DNA from: Clostridiales bacterium
Lineage (GTDB): Bacteria; Bacillota; Clostridia; Oscillospirales; Oscillospiraceae
Assembly: GCA_004553545.1 (NCBI GenBank)
Contig: SFLD01000018.1
Location: 1 to 43,026 of the forward strand
Reading direction: 5' to 3'
Length of the DNA stretch: 43,026 nucleotides
Part shown: one piece after another, positions 24,664 to 31,611 of the stretch
How the letters are laid out: each line of letters opens with the position of its first letter
How positions within the stretch are numbered: the first letter of the stretch is position 1
Position numbers and translations under genes: made by a program
Notes under the pieces: model-generated
Database searches by the model: none
What the model saw: the letters and a program-made list of their open reading frames with translations, nothing else
What the model was told of the DNA's origin: nothing

Positions 24664-24683
24664 CCGTTGTACAATCAACGGGA
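24647..24683 (+). promoter_or_regulatory. Promoter/operator of the threonine ammonia-lyase gene
   Basis: -35 TTGCAT (24647-24652), 17-base spacer, -10 TACAAT (24670-24675). The -10 lies exactly in the middle of an inverted repeat TCCCGTTG (24662-24669) / CAACGGGA (24676-24683), an arrangement typical of a repressor operator that covers the -10. Confidence 0.75.
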
Positions 24684-24743
24684 ACAGAATTCCAGATTAT
24701 GTCTTTCGTGTGAAGACATTTATCTGTCACTCAGGGGGGACCT

Positions 24744-25937
24744 ATGCTCACCATGGAAATGATCCGGGAGGCCCAGGAGCGGCTGCGGGGCGTGGCCCGG
24801 GTAACGCCTCTGAACGGCGCCAAGACCCTGGGCCGCAATGTCTATATGAAGGCGGAGAACCTGCAGCTCACCGGCGCTTTCAAGCTCCGGGGCGCCTACA
24901 ACAAGCTCTGCACCCTGACGGAGGAGGAACGGGCCCGGGGCGTCATCGCCTGCAGCGCCGGCAACCACGCCCAGGGCGTGGCCCTGTCCGCCGCCCGGCT
25001 CGGCATCCGCTCCGTCATCTGCATGCCCGCCGGGGCCCCCATCAGCAAGGTGGAGGCCACCAAGAACTACGGGGCCAAGGTCGTTCTGGTCCCCGGCACT
25101 TACGACGACGCCGCGGCGGAGGCGGACCGTCTCGCCGCCCAGGAGGGCTACACCTTCGCCCACCCCTTCAACGACCCCTACGTCATGGCGGGCCAGGGCA
25201 CCATCGGCCTGGAGATCCTGGAGCAGCTGCCGGAGGCGGACCAGGTGGTGGTGCCCATCGGCGGCGGCGGGCTCATCAGCGGCGTGGCCTACGCCATCAA
25301 GAACCGGAAGCCCTCCTGCCGGGTCATCGGCGTCCAGGCCGCCGGGGCAGCGTCCATGTATACCTCCCGCCAGGCCGGGGAGGTCCTGACGCTGCCTTCC
25401 GTCGCCACCATCGCGGACGGCATCGCCGTCAAGCGCCCCGGCGACCTGACCTTCGCCCTCTGCCAGCAGTATGTGGACGACATCGTCACCGTCCGGGACG
25501 ATGAGATCGCCGCCGCCATCTTGGCCCTGCTGGAGGACCAGAAGACCGTGGCGGAGGGAGCCGGAGCCGTCAGCGTGGCCGCCGTCATGTTCGGGAAAGT
25601 GGACCTTGTGGGCAAGAACACCGTCTGTGTGGTCTCCGGCGGCAATGTGGATGTCACCACCCTCTCCCGCATCATCACCAAGGGCCTCTCCAAGACCGGC
25701 CGCATCACGGAGTTCACCGTGAAGATCGCCGACAAGCCCGGGAGCCTGGTCCAGCTCCTGCAGACCATCTCCAAGACCGGGGCCAACATCCTCAGCGTCA
25801 ACCACGCCCGGGAGGATAAGCATTCCGACATCGGCGCCTGCGTGGTCTCCATGGTCCTGGAGACCCGCAACCGCCAGCACGTAGACGACATCGAGCGGGA
25901 ACTCCAGTCCTTCGGCTATCACATTCTGGAGAAGTAA
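24744..25937 (+). CDS. ilvA: Threonine ammonia-lyase with ACT domain
   Basis: Cytoplasmic PLP enzyme that deaminates L-threonine (and serine) to 2-oxobutyrate and ammonia. The 397 residues match the short, one-ACT form. The PLP lysine is in TGAFKLRGA (Lys47); the SAGNHAQGVAL loop is at about 70-80; the glycine phosphate loop VPIGGGGLISG at about 168-178. A C-terminal ACT domain (about 325-397, FTVKIADKPGSLVQLLQTI...) may sense an amino acid. The short ACT-bearing form is commonly called IlvA or TdcB; which role applies cannot be settled here, as no ilv or tdc partner is adjacent. The ATG is preceded by AGGGGGGA. A deaminase role beside the threonine-synthase-like gene 10 kb away is possible but not shown. 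Confidence 0.93.
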   Translation: MLTMEMIREAQERLRGVARVTPLNGAKTLGRNVYMKAENLQLTGAFKLRGAYNKLCTLTEEERARGVIACSAGNHAQGVALSAARLGIRSVICMPAGAPISKVEATKNYGAKVVLVPGTYDDAAAEADRLAAQEGYTFAHPFNDPYVMAGQGTIGLEILEQLPEADQVVVPIGGGGLISGVAYAIKNRKPSCRVIGVQAAGAASMYTSRQAGEVLTLPSVATIADGIAVKRPGDLTFALCQQYVDDIVTVRDDEIAAAILALLEDQKTVAEGAGAVSVAAVMFGKVDLVGKNTVCVVSGGNVDVTTLSRIITKGLSKTGRITEFTVKIADKPGSLVQLLQTISKTGANILSVNHAREDKHSDIGACVVSMVLETRNRQHVDDIERELQSFGYHILEK

Positions 25938-25968
25938 AAAAAGCGGGAGCCTCGCTCCCGCTTTTCTC
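25936..25968 (+). terminator. Terminator of the threonine ammonia-lyase gene
   Basis: Perfect 10-bp stem (25941-25950 / 25954-25963) with loop CTC, flanked by an A-run and T-run, directly after the stop codon. Confidence 0.88.
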
Positions 25969-26001
25969 TTGCCGCCGGCCCTTCCGAGCACGCCTTACGC
26001 A

Positions 26002-26039
26002 AAATCCCACCCTTCGGCTTGCGCCGAAGGGTGGGATTT
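26002..26039 (-). terminator. Terminator of rny
   Basis: Perfect 17-bp stem (26002-26018 / 26023-26039), loop TTGC. On the minus strand it lies 31 bases after the rny stop and ends with ATTTTG, a modest U-run. Confidence 0.75.
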
Positions 26040-26069
26040 GATTTCATTCCGTATTTTTCTCTCAGAAGA

Positions 26070-27614
26070 TCACTTGGCGTATTCGACCGCCGTAGTCTCC
26101 CGCAGGAGATGCACCTTGATCTGGCCGGGATACTCCATCTCTTCCTCGATCTTCTTGGCCAGATCCCGGGCCAGGATGACCATCTGGTCCTCGCTGACCT
26201 GGTCGGGCTTCACCATCACGCGGACCTCGCGGCCGGCCTGGATGGCATAGGCCTTCTCCACGCCGGGGAAGGACATGGAGATGCTCTCCAGCTGCTCCAG
26301 CCGCTTGATGTAGTTCTCCAGGTTCTCGCGGCGGGCGCCGGGACGGGCGGCGGAGATGGCATCGGCCGCCTGGACAAGGCAGGCCACCACGGTCCGGGGC
26401 TCCACGTCGTTGTGGTGGGCCTCGATGGCGTGGATGATGTCTTCCTTCTCCTTGTACTTCCGGGCGAACTCCACGCCCAGGGCCACATGGGTGCCGTCCA
26501 TCTCGTGATCCACAGCCTTGCCCAGGTCGTGGAGGAGACCGGCGCGCTTGGCGGCCTGGACATCGGCGCCCAGCTCGGCGGCCATCATGCCGGCGATGCG
26601 GCTGACCTCGAGAGAGTGCTGCAGCACGTTCTGGCCGTAGCTCGTGCGGTAGTGGAGGCGGCCCAGCATCTTCACGAGCTCCGGATGGAGCCCCCGGACG
26701 CCAGCCTCAAAGGTGACCCGCTCGCCCTCGGACTTGATGACGGCGTCCACCTCCCGGCGGGCCTTCTCCACCATCTCCTCGATGTGGGTGGGATGGATGC
26801 GGCCGTCGGCGATGAGCTTTTCCAGAGCCAGCCGGGCGATCTCCCGCCGGACGGGCTCAAAGCAGGAGACGGTGATGGCCTCGGGGGTATCATCGATGAT
26901 GAGATCCACGCCGGTCAGCGTCTCGATGGTGCGGATGTTGCGGCCCTCGCGGCCGATGATGCGGCCCTTCATCTCGTCATTGGGCAGGGGAACCACACTG
27001 ACGGTCATCTCGGCCACCTGATCCGCGGCGCAGCGCTGGATGGCCTGAGCCACCACCTCGCGGGCGCGGGTCTCACACTCTTCCTTCATCCGGGACTCGA
27101 CCTCTTTGATTTTGAGGGCGGTCTCGTGGGTCACCTCGGACTCCACCTGGTCGATGAGGTACTTCTTGGCCTCCTCCACGGTGAAGCCGGAGATCTTCTC
27201 CAGCATCGCGGTCTGGCTCTGCTTGATGAGCTTGATCTCCTCGTTCTCGCGGTCCATGGCCGCGTGCTTCTGGGCCAGGGCCTCTTCCTTCTTCTCCATG
27301 GCCTCGGTCTTGCGGTCCAGGTTCTCTTCCTTCTGCTGCAGGCGGTTCTCCTGCCGCTGCAGATCGGCTCTGCGGGACTTCTCTTCCTTCTCGTACTCGC
27401 TGCGGCTGCGGAGGATCTCTTCCTTGGCCTCCAGCAGCATTTCCTTTTTCTTGGTCTCGGCGCTCTTGATGGCATCATTCACGATGCGAAGGGCTTCCTC
27501 GTCCGCGTTGGCGATCTTCGCCTCCGCCTCCTTGGCTTTGCTCTTCCGATACCAGATCCCGAGAAGGAAGCCAGCCACGCAGCCGATCACCAAGCCGATG
27601 ATGGCATAAAGCAT
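26070..27614 (-). CDS. rny: Ribonuclease Y
   Basis: Membrane-anchored endoribonuclease that starts bulk mRNA decay in Firmicutes. The 514 residues match the family. Order: one N-terminal membrane helix (1-22, MLYAIIGLVIGCVAGFLLGIW); a long charged coiled coil (about 25-195); a KH RNA-binding domain (about 205-270, GRIIGREGRNIRTIE near 215); an HD metal-dependent catalytic domain (about 330-425, LLHDLGKAVDHEM with His-Asp near 360); and a C-terminal domain ending HLLRETTAVEYAK. GGAGG precedes the ATG. It is transcribed from its own promoter (27742-27770). Its leader contains a terminator-like hairpin, which may allow feedback control. Confidence 0.97.
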   Translation of the reverse strand: MLYAIIGLVIGCVAGFLLGIWYRKSKAKEAEAKIANADEEALRIVNDAIKSAETKKKEMLLEAKEEILRSRSEYEKEEKSRRADLQRQENRLQQKEENLDRKTEAMEKKEEALAQKHAAMDRENEEIKLIKQSQTAMLEKISGFTVEEAKKYLIDQVESEVTHETALKIKEVESRMKEECETRAREVVAQAIQRCAADQVAEMTVSVVPLPNDEMKGRIIGREGRNIRTIETLTGVDLIIDDTPEAITVSCFEPVRREIARLALEKLIADGRIHPTHIEEMVEKARREVDAVIKSEGERVTFEAGVRGLHPELVKMLGRLHYRTSYGQNVLQHSLEVSRIAGMMAAELGADVQAAKRAGLLHDLGKAVDHEMDGTHVALGVEFARKYKEKEDIIHAIEAHHNDVEPRTVVACLVQAADAISAARPGARRENLENYIKRLEQLESISMSFPGVEKAYAIQAGREVRVMVKPDQVSEDQMVILARDLAKKIEEEMEYPGQIKVHLLRETTAVEYAK

Positions 27615-27660
27615 GGTCTTGCTTACCTCCTGTTTTTCCGGGCGTCTGCCCGATTTCGTG

Positions 27661-27688
27661 AAAAAGGAGGGATCTCAGGTCCCCTCCT
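27661..27688 (-). promoter_or_regulatory. Terminator-like hairpin inside the rny leader
   Basis: Minus strand: stem AGGAGGG (27665-27671) / CCCTCCT (27682-27688) with a 10-base loop, then a run of five T (27665-27661). It lies between the rny promoter and start codon, so it could attenuate rny. The AGGAGG inside the stem is not the rny ribosome site. Confidence 0.5.
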
Positions 27689-27741
27689 CAGAAAAACATC
27701 GCGGCCTATCCCCTGATGGCGGGCGATAAAATTCCTCTCAT

Positions 27742-27770
27742 AGTTTAACCGTTTACACCCCGCATGTCAA
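27742..27770 (-). promoter_or_regulatory. Promoter of rny
   Basis: Minus strand: consensus -35 TTGACA (27770-27765), 17-base spacer, -10 TAAACT (27747-27742). Predicted leader about 120 bases. Confidence 0.7.
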
Positions 27771-27819
27771 GGGAAACTGTATTTTTCCGGCAAAGCCGGA
27801 GAAGAAAACTCCGCTTCTT

Positions 27820-28563
27820 TTATCCAAGTTGAATATACTGCGCCGCGGCATAGCCCACATAGACGCCGTAATGGACCACATACCAGCCCTGCCACTCCCC
27901 GTGGACGGAGACGGAGGCCCCCGCGGGCATCCGGGTCACGACGCCGGCCTCCCGCTCCGGCCGGGACCGCAGCAGCAGGCTCCCGGAGGAGAGCGTCACC
28001 GTCCCATACCGGGTCTCCATGGGCTCGATAAAAGGCAGGCCGAAGAACTCCGTCAGGCTCCGCCCCAGCTGCCGGGCGATGGCCTCCCGGTTCCCCTCGA
28101 TCCAGCGGGCGTCGGCGAAGTTGTCGTGATAGCCGATCTCCAGCAGCACCGCGGGGCAGTGGGGCTGGCGCACCTCCCCCAGGGTGGTGGTGGGCCGGGC
28201 CGCCACCTGGTCCGGCAGGGGGTAGATGGTCTTGAGGTTCCGGACGAAGATCTCCGCCGCCCGCTCCCCCTGGCGACTCCCGGGGTAGTAGAAGGCCAGG
28301 ATGCCCCGGTTCTCCCCGTAGTGCCCCTCGCCGGAGGCGTTGGAGTGCAGGGCCAGGTAGAAATCGTAGTACCCCTGGTTCGCCAGGCGGATGGAGCTGG
28401 CCGCCGTCATGTCCGGGGTGTTCCGCTTGTACTGGATGGCGTTGGACACGAGATACGGCACCAGGGCGTCCGCCAGCAGGTTCATGTTGTACTCCTCGGA
28501 CCCGCTGCCGGTGACATAGGAATTCCACTCCTGGGTGGATGGACTCAGAAAAATGATGGGCAC
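27820..28563 (-). CDS. N-acetylmuramoyl-L-alanine amidase-like protein with C-terminal SH3 domain
   Basis: A 247-residue Amidase_3-type protein expected to cut the amide between MurNAc and the stem peptide of peptidoglycan. Amidase part at about 1-175; bacterial SH3 at about 180-247 (SGSLLLRSRPEREAGVVTRMPAGASVSVHGEWQGWYVVHY). Metal and catalytic features: Glu in SGSEEYNMN (about 22), His in LALHSNASG (about 72) and Glu in AVLLEIGYHDN (about 142). The usual first zinc ligand of the GHGG motif is missing: the protein begins MPIIFLSPSTQEW instead. I know related clostridial proteins with the same SPSTQ opening, so this looks like a subfamily trait, not damage. No signal peptide is visible. Start is GTG with AGGAGG 7 bases upstream. 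It may act in spore or mother-cell lysis, or be exported by a non-classical route. Confidence 0.85.
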   Translation of the reverse strand: MPIIFLSPSTQEWNSYVTGSGSEEYNMNLLADALVPYLVSNAIQYKRNTPDMTAASSIRLANQGYYDFYLALHSNASGEGHYGENRGILAFYYPGSRQGERAAEIFVRNLKTIYPLPDQVAARPTTTLGEVRQPHCPAVLLEIGYHDNFADARWIEGNREAIARQLGRSLTEFFGLPFIEPMETRYGTVTLSSGSLLLRSRPEREAGVVTRMPAGASVSVHGEWQGWYVVHYGVYVGYAAAQYIQLG

Positions 28564-28620
28564 GCTTCCCCCTCCTCGCCGCCCTCCGCCGGGAGGGCAA
28601 AAAATCCTCCCCCCATCCTA

Positions 28621-28649
28621 TGGCAATCCCCGGCGGGATATGTTACAAT
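28621..28649 (+). promoter_or_regulatory. Probable promoter of rlmI
   Basis: TGGCAA (28621-28626), 17-base spacer, TACAAT (28644-28649). The -35 is weak; the -10 is good. Confidence 0.5.
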
Positions 28650-28691
28650 GAATCATTCTGAAATTCTCTTCTGGGAAAGGAAGTGCCTTCC

Positions 28692-29921
28692 ATGAAAGCA
28701 GAGCGAGGCTATCCCCGCTACACCGTTACCCCCAAGGCGGAGGCCGCCATCCTCCGGGGCCACCCCTGGGTCTATGGGGAGGAGGTCCTGGACATCCAGG
28801 GAGAGACCGAAAACGGCGGCCTTGTGGACGTCCTCAGCCGGAAGGGCCGGTACCTGGGCACCGGCTTCCTCTCCCAGCAGTCCAAGATCCGGGTCCGCCT
28901 CCTCTCCCGCAACGCCAACGACCGCTTTGACGAGGCCTTCTGGGAGCGGAAGCTCCGCTGGGCCTGGGACTACCGGAAAAGCGTCCTCCGGCTGGAGGAC
29001 CTCAGCTGCTGCCGGGTGATCTTCGGGGAGGCGGACGCCTTCCCCGGCCTCACGGTGGACCGCTTCGGCCCCATCCTGGTGGCCCAGGTCCTCTCCGTTG
29101 GCATGGAGGTCCGCAAGGACTTCCTCCTCCCGGCCCTGGTCCGTATCCTCCGCTCGGACGGCCAGACCATCACCGGCGTCTATGAGCGCAACGACGAGGC
29201 CCTCCGGGACAAGGAGGGCCTGCCCCAGGGCAAGGGCTGGTATCCCCTGCCGGGCGAAACGCCCCCCGCCTCCCCGGTGACGGAGATCACGGAGAACGGG
29301 GTAAAGTACCTGGTGGACGTGGAGAACGGCCAGAAGACCGGCTTCTTCCTGGACCAGAAGTTCAACCGCCAGGCCGTCGCCCGTCTCGCCGCCGGCAAGA
29401 CCGTGCTGGACTGCTTCACCCACACCGGCTCCTTCGCCCTGAACGCCGCCCTGGGCGGCGCGAAACATGTGACGGCGGTGGATGTCTCCCAGGCCGCCGT
29501 GGACATGGCCCGGGCCAACGCCGAGCGCAACGGCCTCACGGACCGGATGGATTTCCTCTGCGAGAACGTCTTTGAGCTTTTGCCCCGTCTTGAGAAGGAG
29601 GGCTCCCCCTACGACTTCATCATCCTGGATCCGCCGGCCTTCACCAAGTCCCGCAAGACCGTGGCCAACGCCATGACCGGCTACAAGGAGATCAACTGCC
29701 GGGCCATGCGCCTCCTGCCCCGGGGCGGGTATCTTGCCACCTGCTCCTGCTCCCACTTCGCCACGGAGGAGAAGTTCTGCGAGATGCTCCGCTCCGCCGC
29801 CCACGACGCCGGGGTCCAGCTCCGGCAGATCGAGGCCCGGCAGCAGAGCTGCGACCACCCCATCCTCTGGGGCGTGGAGGAGAGCAGCTACCTGAAGTTC
29901 TACCTCTTCCAGGTGATCTGA
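28692..29921 (+). CDS. rlmI: 23S rRNA (cytosine-C5) methyltransferase, RlmI family
   Basis: SAM-dependent methyltransferase; E. coli RlmI makes m5C1962 in 23S rRNA. At 409 residues it has an N-terminal PUA domain (about 5-80, YTVTPKAEAAILRGHPWVYGEEV), a linker domain, and a Rossmann methyltransferase domain. Motifs include TGFFLDQKFNR (about 217), LDCFTHTGSFALNAALGGA (about 237-255, SAM binding), FIILDPPAFTKS (about 308-319) and the catalytic-Cys motif ATCSCSHF (about 350). The start was placed at the ATG at 28692, with AAAGGA 10 bases upstream; a GTG at 28683 is too close to the ribosome site. It is divergent from the amidase gene and is followed by a MATE gene about 100 bases downstream. 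Confidence 0.92.
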   Translation: MKAERGYPRYTVTPKAEAAILRGHPWVYGEEVLDIQGETENGGLVDVLSRKGRYLGTGFLSQQSKIRVRLLSRNANDRFDEAFWERKLRWAWDYRKSVLRLEDLSCCRVIFGEADAFPGLTVDRFGPILVAQVLSVGMEVRKDFLLPALVRILRSDGQTITGVYERNDEALRDKEGLPQGKGWYPLPGETPPASPVTEITENGVKYLVDVENGQKTGFFLDQKFNRQAVARLAAGKTVLDCFTHTGSFALNAALGGAKHVTAVDVSQAAVDMARANAERNGLTDRMDFLCENVFELLPRLEKEGSPYDFIILDPPAFTKSRKTVANAMTGYKEINCRAMRLLPRGGYLATCSCSHFATEEKFCEMLRSAAHDAGVQLRQIEARQQSCDHPILWGVEESSYLKFYLFQVI

Positions 29922-30019
29922 GTCCATTATCCTGAGCGAAAGTGCCGATATCCTGCACCGTTTTGCGGTGCATCCCCGGGAAAGCGCTTTCTCCCGTCTG
30001 AGAAAGGAAGGTGCGTCCC

Positions 30020-31384
30020 ATGGACGCCAACGAGGAAAAATTTCTCCGCATGACCACCCAGCCCGTGGGCGGTCTCGTCTGCCGTCTGGCAGTCCCCTGC
30101 ATCGTCAGCATGATGATCACCGCCCTCTATAACCTGGCGGACACCTTCTTTGTGGGAAGGATGCACAGCAACAGCGCCACCGGCGCCATCGGCGTGGCCT
30201 TCTCCCTCATGGCCATCATCCAGGCCGTAGGCTTCTTCTTCGGCCACGGCTCCGGCAACTTCATCTCCCGGGAGCTGGGGGGCCACCGCCGGGACCAGGC
30301 GGAGGAGATGGCCGCCACCGGCTTCCTCCTCTCCTTCGCCGGCGGCTGCCTTCTCACGCTCCTGGGCCTCCTCTTCCTGGAGCCCCTGGTCCGCCTCCTG
30401 GGCTCCACGGAGACCATCCTCCCCTATGCCAAGAGCTACGTCCGCATCATCCTTCTGGGCGCCCCGTGGATGACGGCCTCCCTGACCCTCAACAACCAGC
30501 TCCGCTTCCAGGGCAGCGCCGTCTACGGCATGGTGGGCATCACCGCGGGCGCGGTGCTGAACATCGGCCTGGACCCCCTTCTGATCTTCACCTGCGGCAT
30601 GGGGGTCTCCGGCGCCGCCGTGGCCACCATCGTGAGCCAGTTTGCGGGCTTCTGCCTGCTGCTCCTGGGCTGCCGCCGGGGCGGCAACCTGCCCATCCGC
30701 CTCTCCCGCTTCCGCCCCACCCGGCGCTACCTCTCCCTCATCGTCCAGGGCGGCCTCCCCTCCCTGGGCCGCCAGACCCTGAACTCCGTGGGCGCCATCG
30801 TCCTCAACCACGCCGCCGGAGCCTACGGGGACGCCGCCATCGCCGCCATGACGGTGGTGAACCGGGCCATGATGATGGCCAACTCCGCCATGATCGGCTT
30901 CGGCCAAGGCTTCCAGCCGGTCTGCGGCTTCAACTACGGCGCCGGTCTCTGGCACCGGGTCCGCCGGGGCTTCGCCTTCTGCGTGAAGGCCAGCAGCGGC
31001 TTCCTCCTGCTGCTCTCGGTCCTGGGCTTCGCCTTCGCCCCCCAGATCGTGGCCCTCTTCCGCAACGACCCGGAGGTCATCGCCTTCGGCTCCCTGGCCC
31101 TGCGGCTCCAGTGCGTCACCTTCGTCTCCCTGGGCTGGATCACCCTCAGCAACATGCTCCTCCAGGCCATCGGCCGGACGGGGCCCGCCACCTTCCTGGC
31201 CGTGGCCCGGCAGGGCATCTTCCTCATCCCGCTGCTGCTGATCCTGCCGGGGCAGTTCCAGGCCCTGGGCGTCCAGATGGCTCAGCCCATCGCGGACCTC
31301 CTGACCCTCTGCTGCGCCGTCCCGCTCCAGCTCCGGGAGCTCCGCCGCCTCCGGGAGGAGTCCCCCCTTCCCGAAACGCCCTGA
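30020..31384 (+). CDS. MATE-family exporter (second copy, different branch)
   Basis: A 454-residue membrane exporter. N-terminus MDANEEKFLRMTTQPVGGLVCRLAVPCIVSMMITALYNLADTFFVGRM; a later VNRAMMMANSAMIGFGQGFQPVCGFNYGA segment (about 275-303) marks the second half. About 12 hydrophobic segments are seen. It differs from the MATE at 4596-5966 in the N-terminal and GFGQGFQPV motifs, so the pair is not a recent duplication. The start is the ATG at 30020 with AAGGAAGG upstream; the GTG at 30011 sits in the ribosome site. No regulator gene is adjacent. A small hairpin TGCACCG/CGGTGCA lies in the gap after rlmI. Substrate unknown. Confidence 0.92.
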   Translation: MDANEEKFLRMTTQPVGGLVCRLAVPCIVSMMITALYNLADTFFVGRMHSNSATGAIGVAFSLMAIIQAVGFFFGHGSGNFISRELGGHRRDQAEEMAATGFLLSFAGGCLLTLLGLLFLEPLVRLLGSTETILPYAKSYVRIILLGAPWMTASLTLNNQLRFQGSAVYGMVGITAGAVLNIGLDPLLIFTCGMGVSGAAVATIVSQFAGFCLLLLGCRRGGNLPIRLSRFRPTRRYLSLIVQGGLPSLGRQTLNSVGAIVLNHAAGAYGDAAIAAMTVVNRAMMMANSAMIGFGQGFQPVCGFNYGAGLWHRVRRGFAFCVKASSGFLLLLSVLGFAFAPQIVALFRNDPEVIAFGSLALRLQCVTFVSLGWITLSNMLLQAIGRTGPATFLAVARQGIFLIPLLLILPGQFQALGVQMAQPIADLLTLCCAVPLQLRELRRLREESPLPETP

Positions 31385-31452
31385 GGCGCGCTCCGGCGCC
31401 GGAAAAAGCCGGGGAAACGCCCCCGTTACGCCCCCGCGTCTCCGGTCTTTCT

Positions 31453-31508
31453 TGCACGGAAACGTGCAAAAGGCCCCCGAATGGTCACACCATCCGGGGG
31501 CCTTTTTT
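31453..31508. terminator. Bidirectional terminator between MATE and SLH genes
   Basis: A 15-bp stem with one mismatch (31471-31485 / 31489-31503) is followed by T6 on the plus strand; on the minus strand CCTTTTG follows. Just upstream is a second hairpin TTGCACG-GAAA-CGTGCAA (31453-31470). Confidence 0.88.
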
Positions 31509-31560
31509 CTGCTTTTTCGGGTCATTTTCCCCGATTTTCGGGGAAATTCCCCCATCAGCC

Positions 31561-31604
31561 AAAACCGGTCAAAACCGGTGCCGGCCGCAGCTGGTCAAAA
31601 CTGG
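31561..31604. repeat. Short tandem-like repeats of AAAACYGG
   Basis: AAAACCGGTC, AAAACCGGTG and, after a GC-rich spacer, GGTCAAAACTGG occur within 44 bases just beyond the SLH gene stop. Too short to classify. Confidence 0.4.
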
Positions 31605-31611
31605 AAAACTC

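Noticed and set aside
24676..24743. T-box leader for the threonine ammonia-lyase gene
   Set aside because: The leader of about 60 bases is too short and lacks the T-box sequence and antiterminator.
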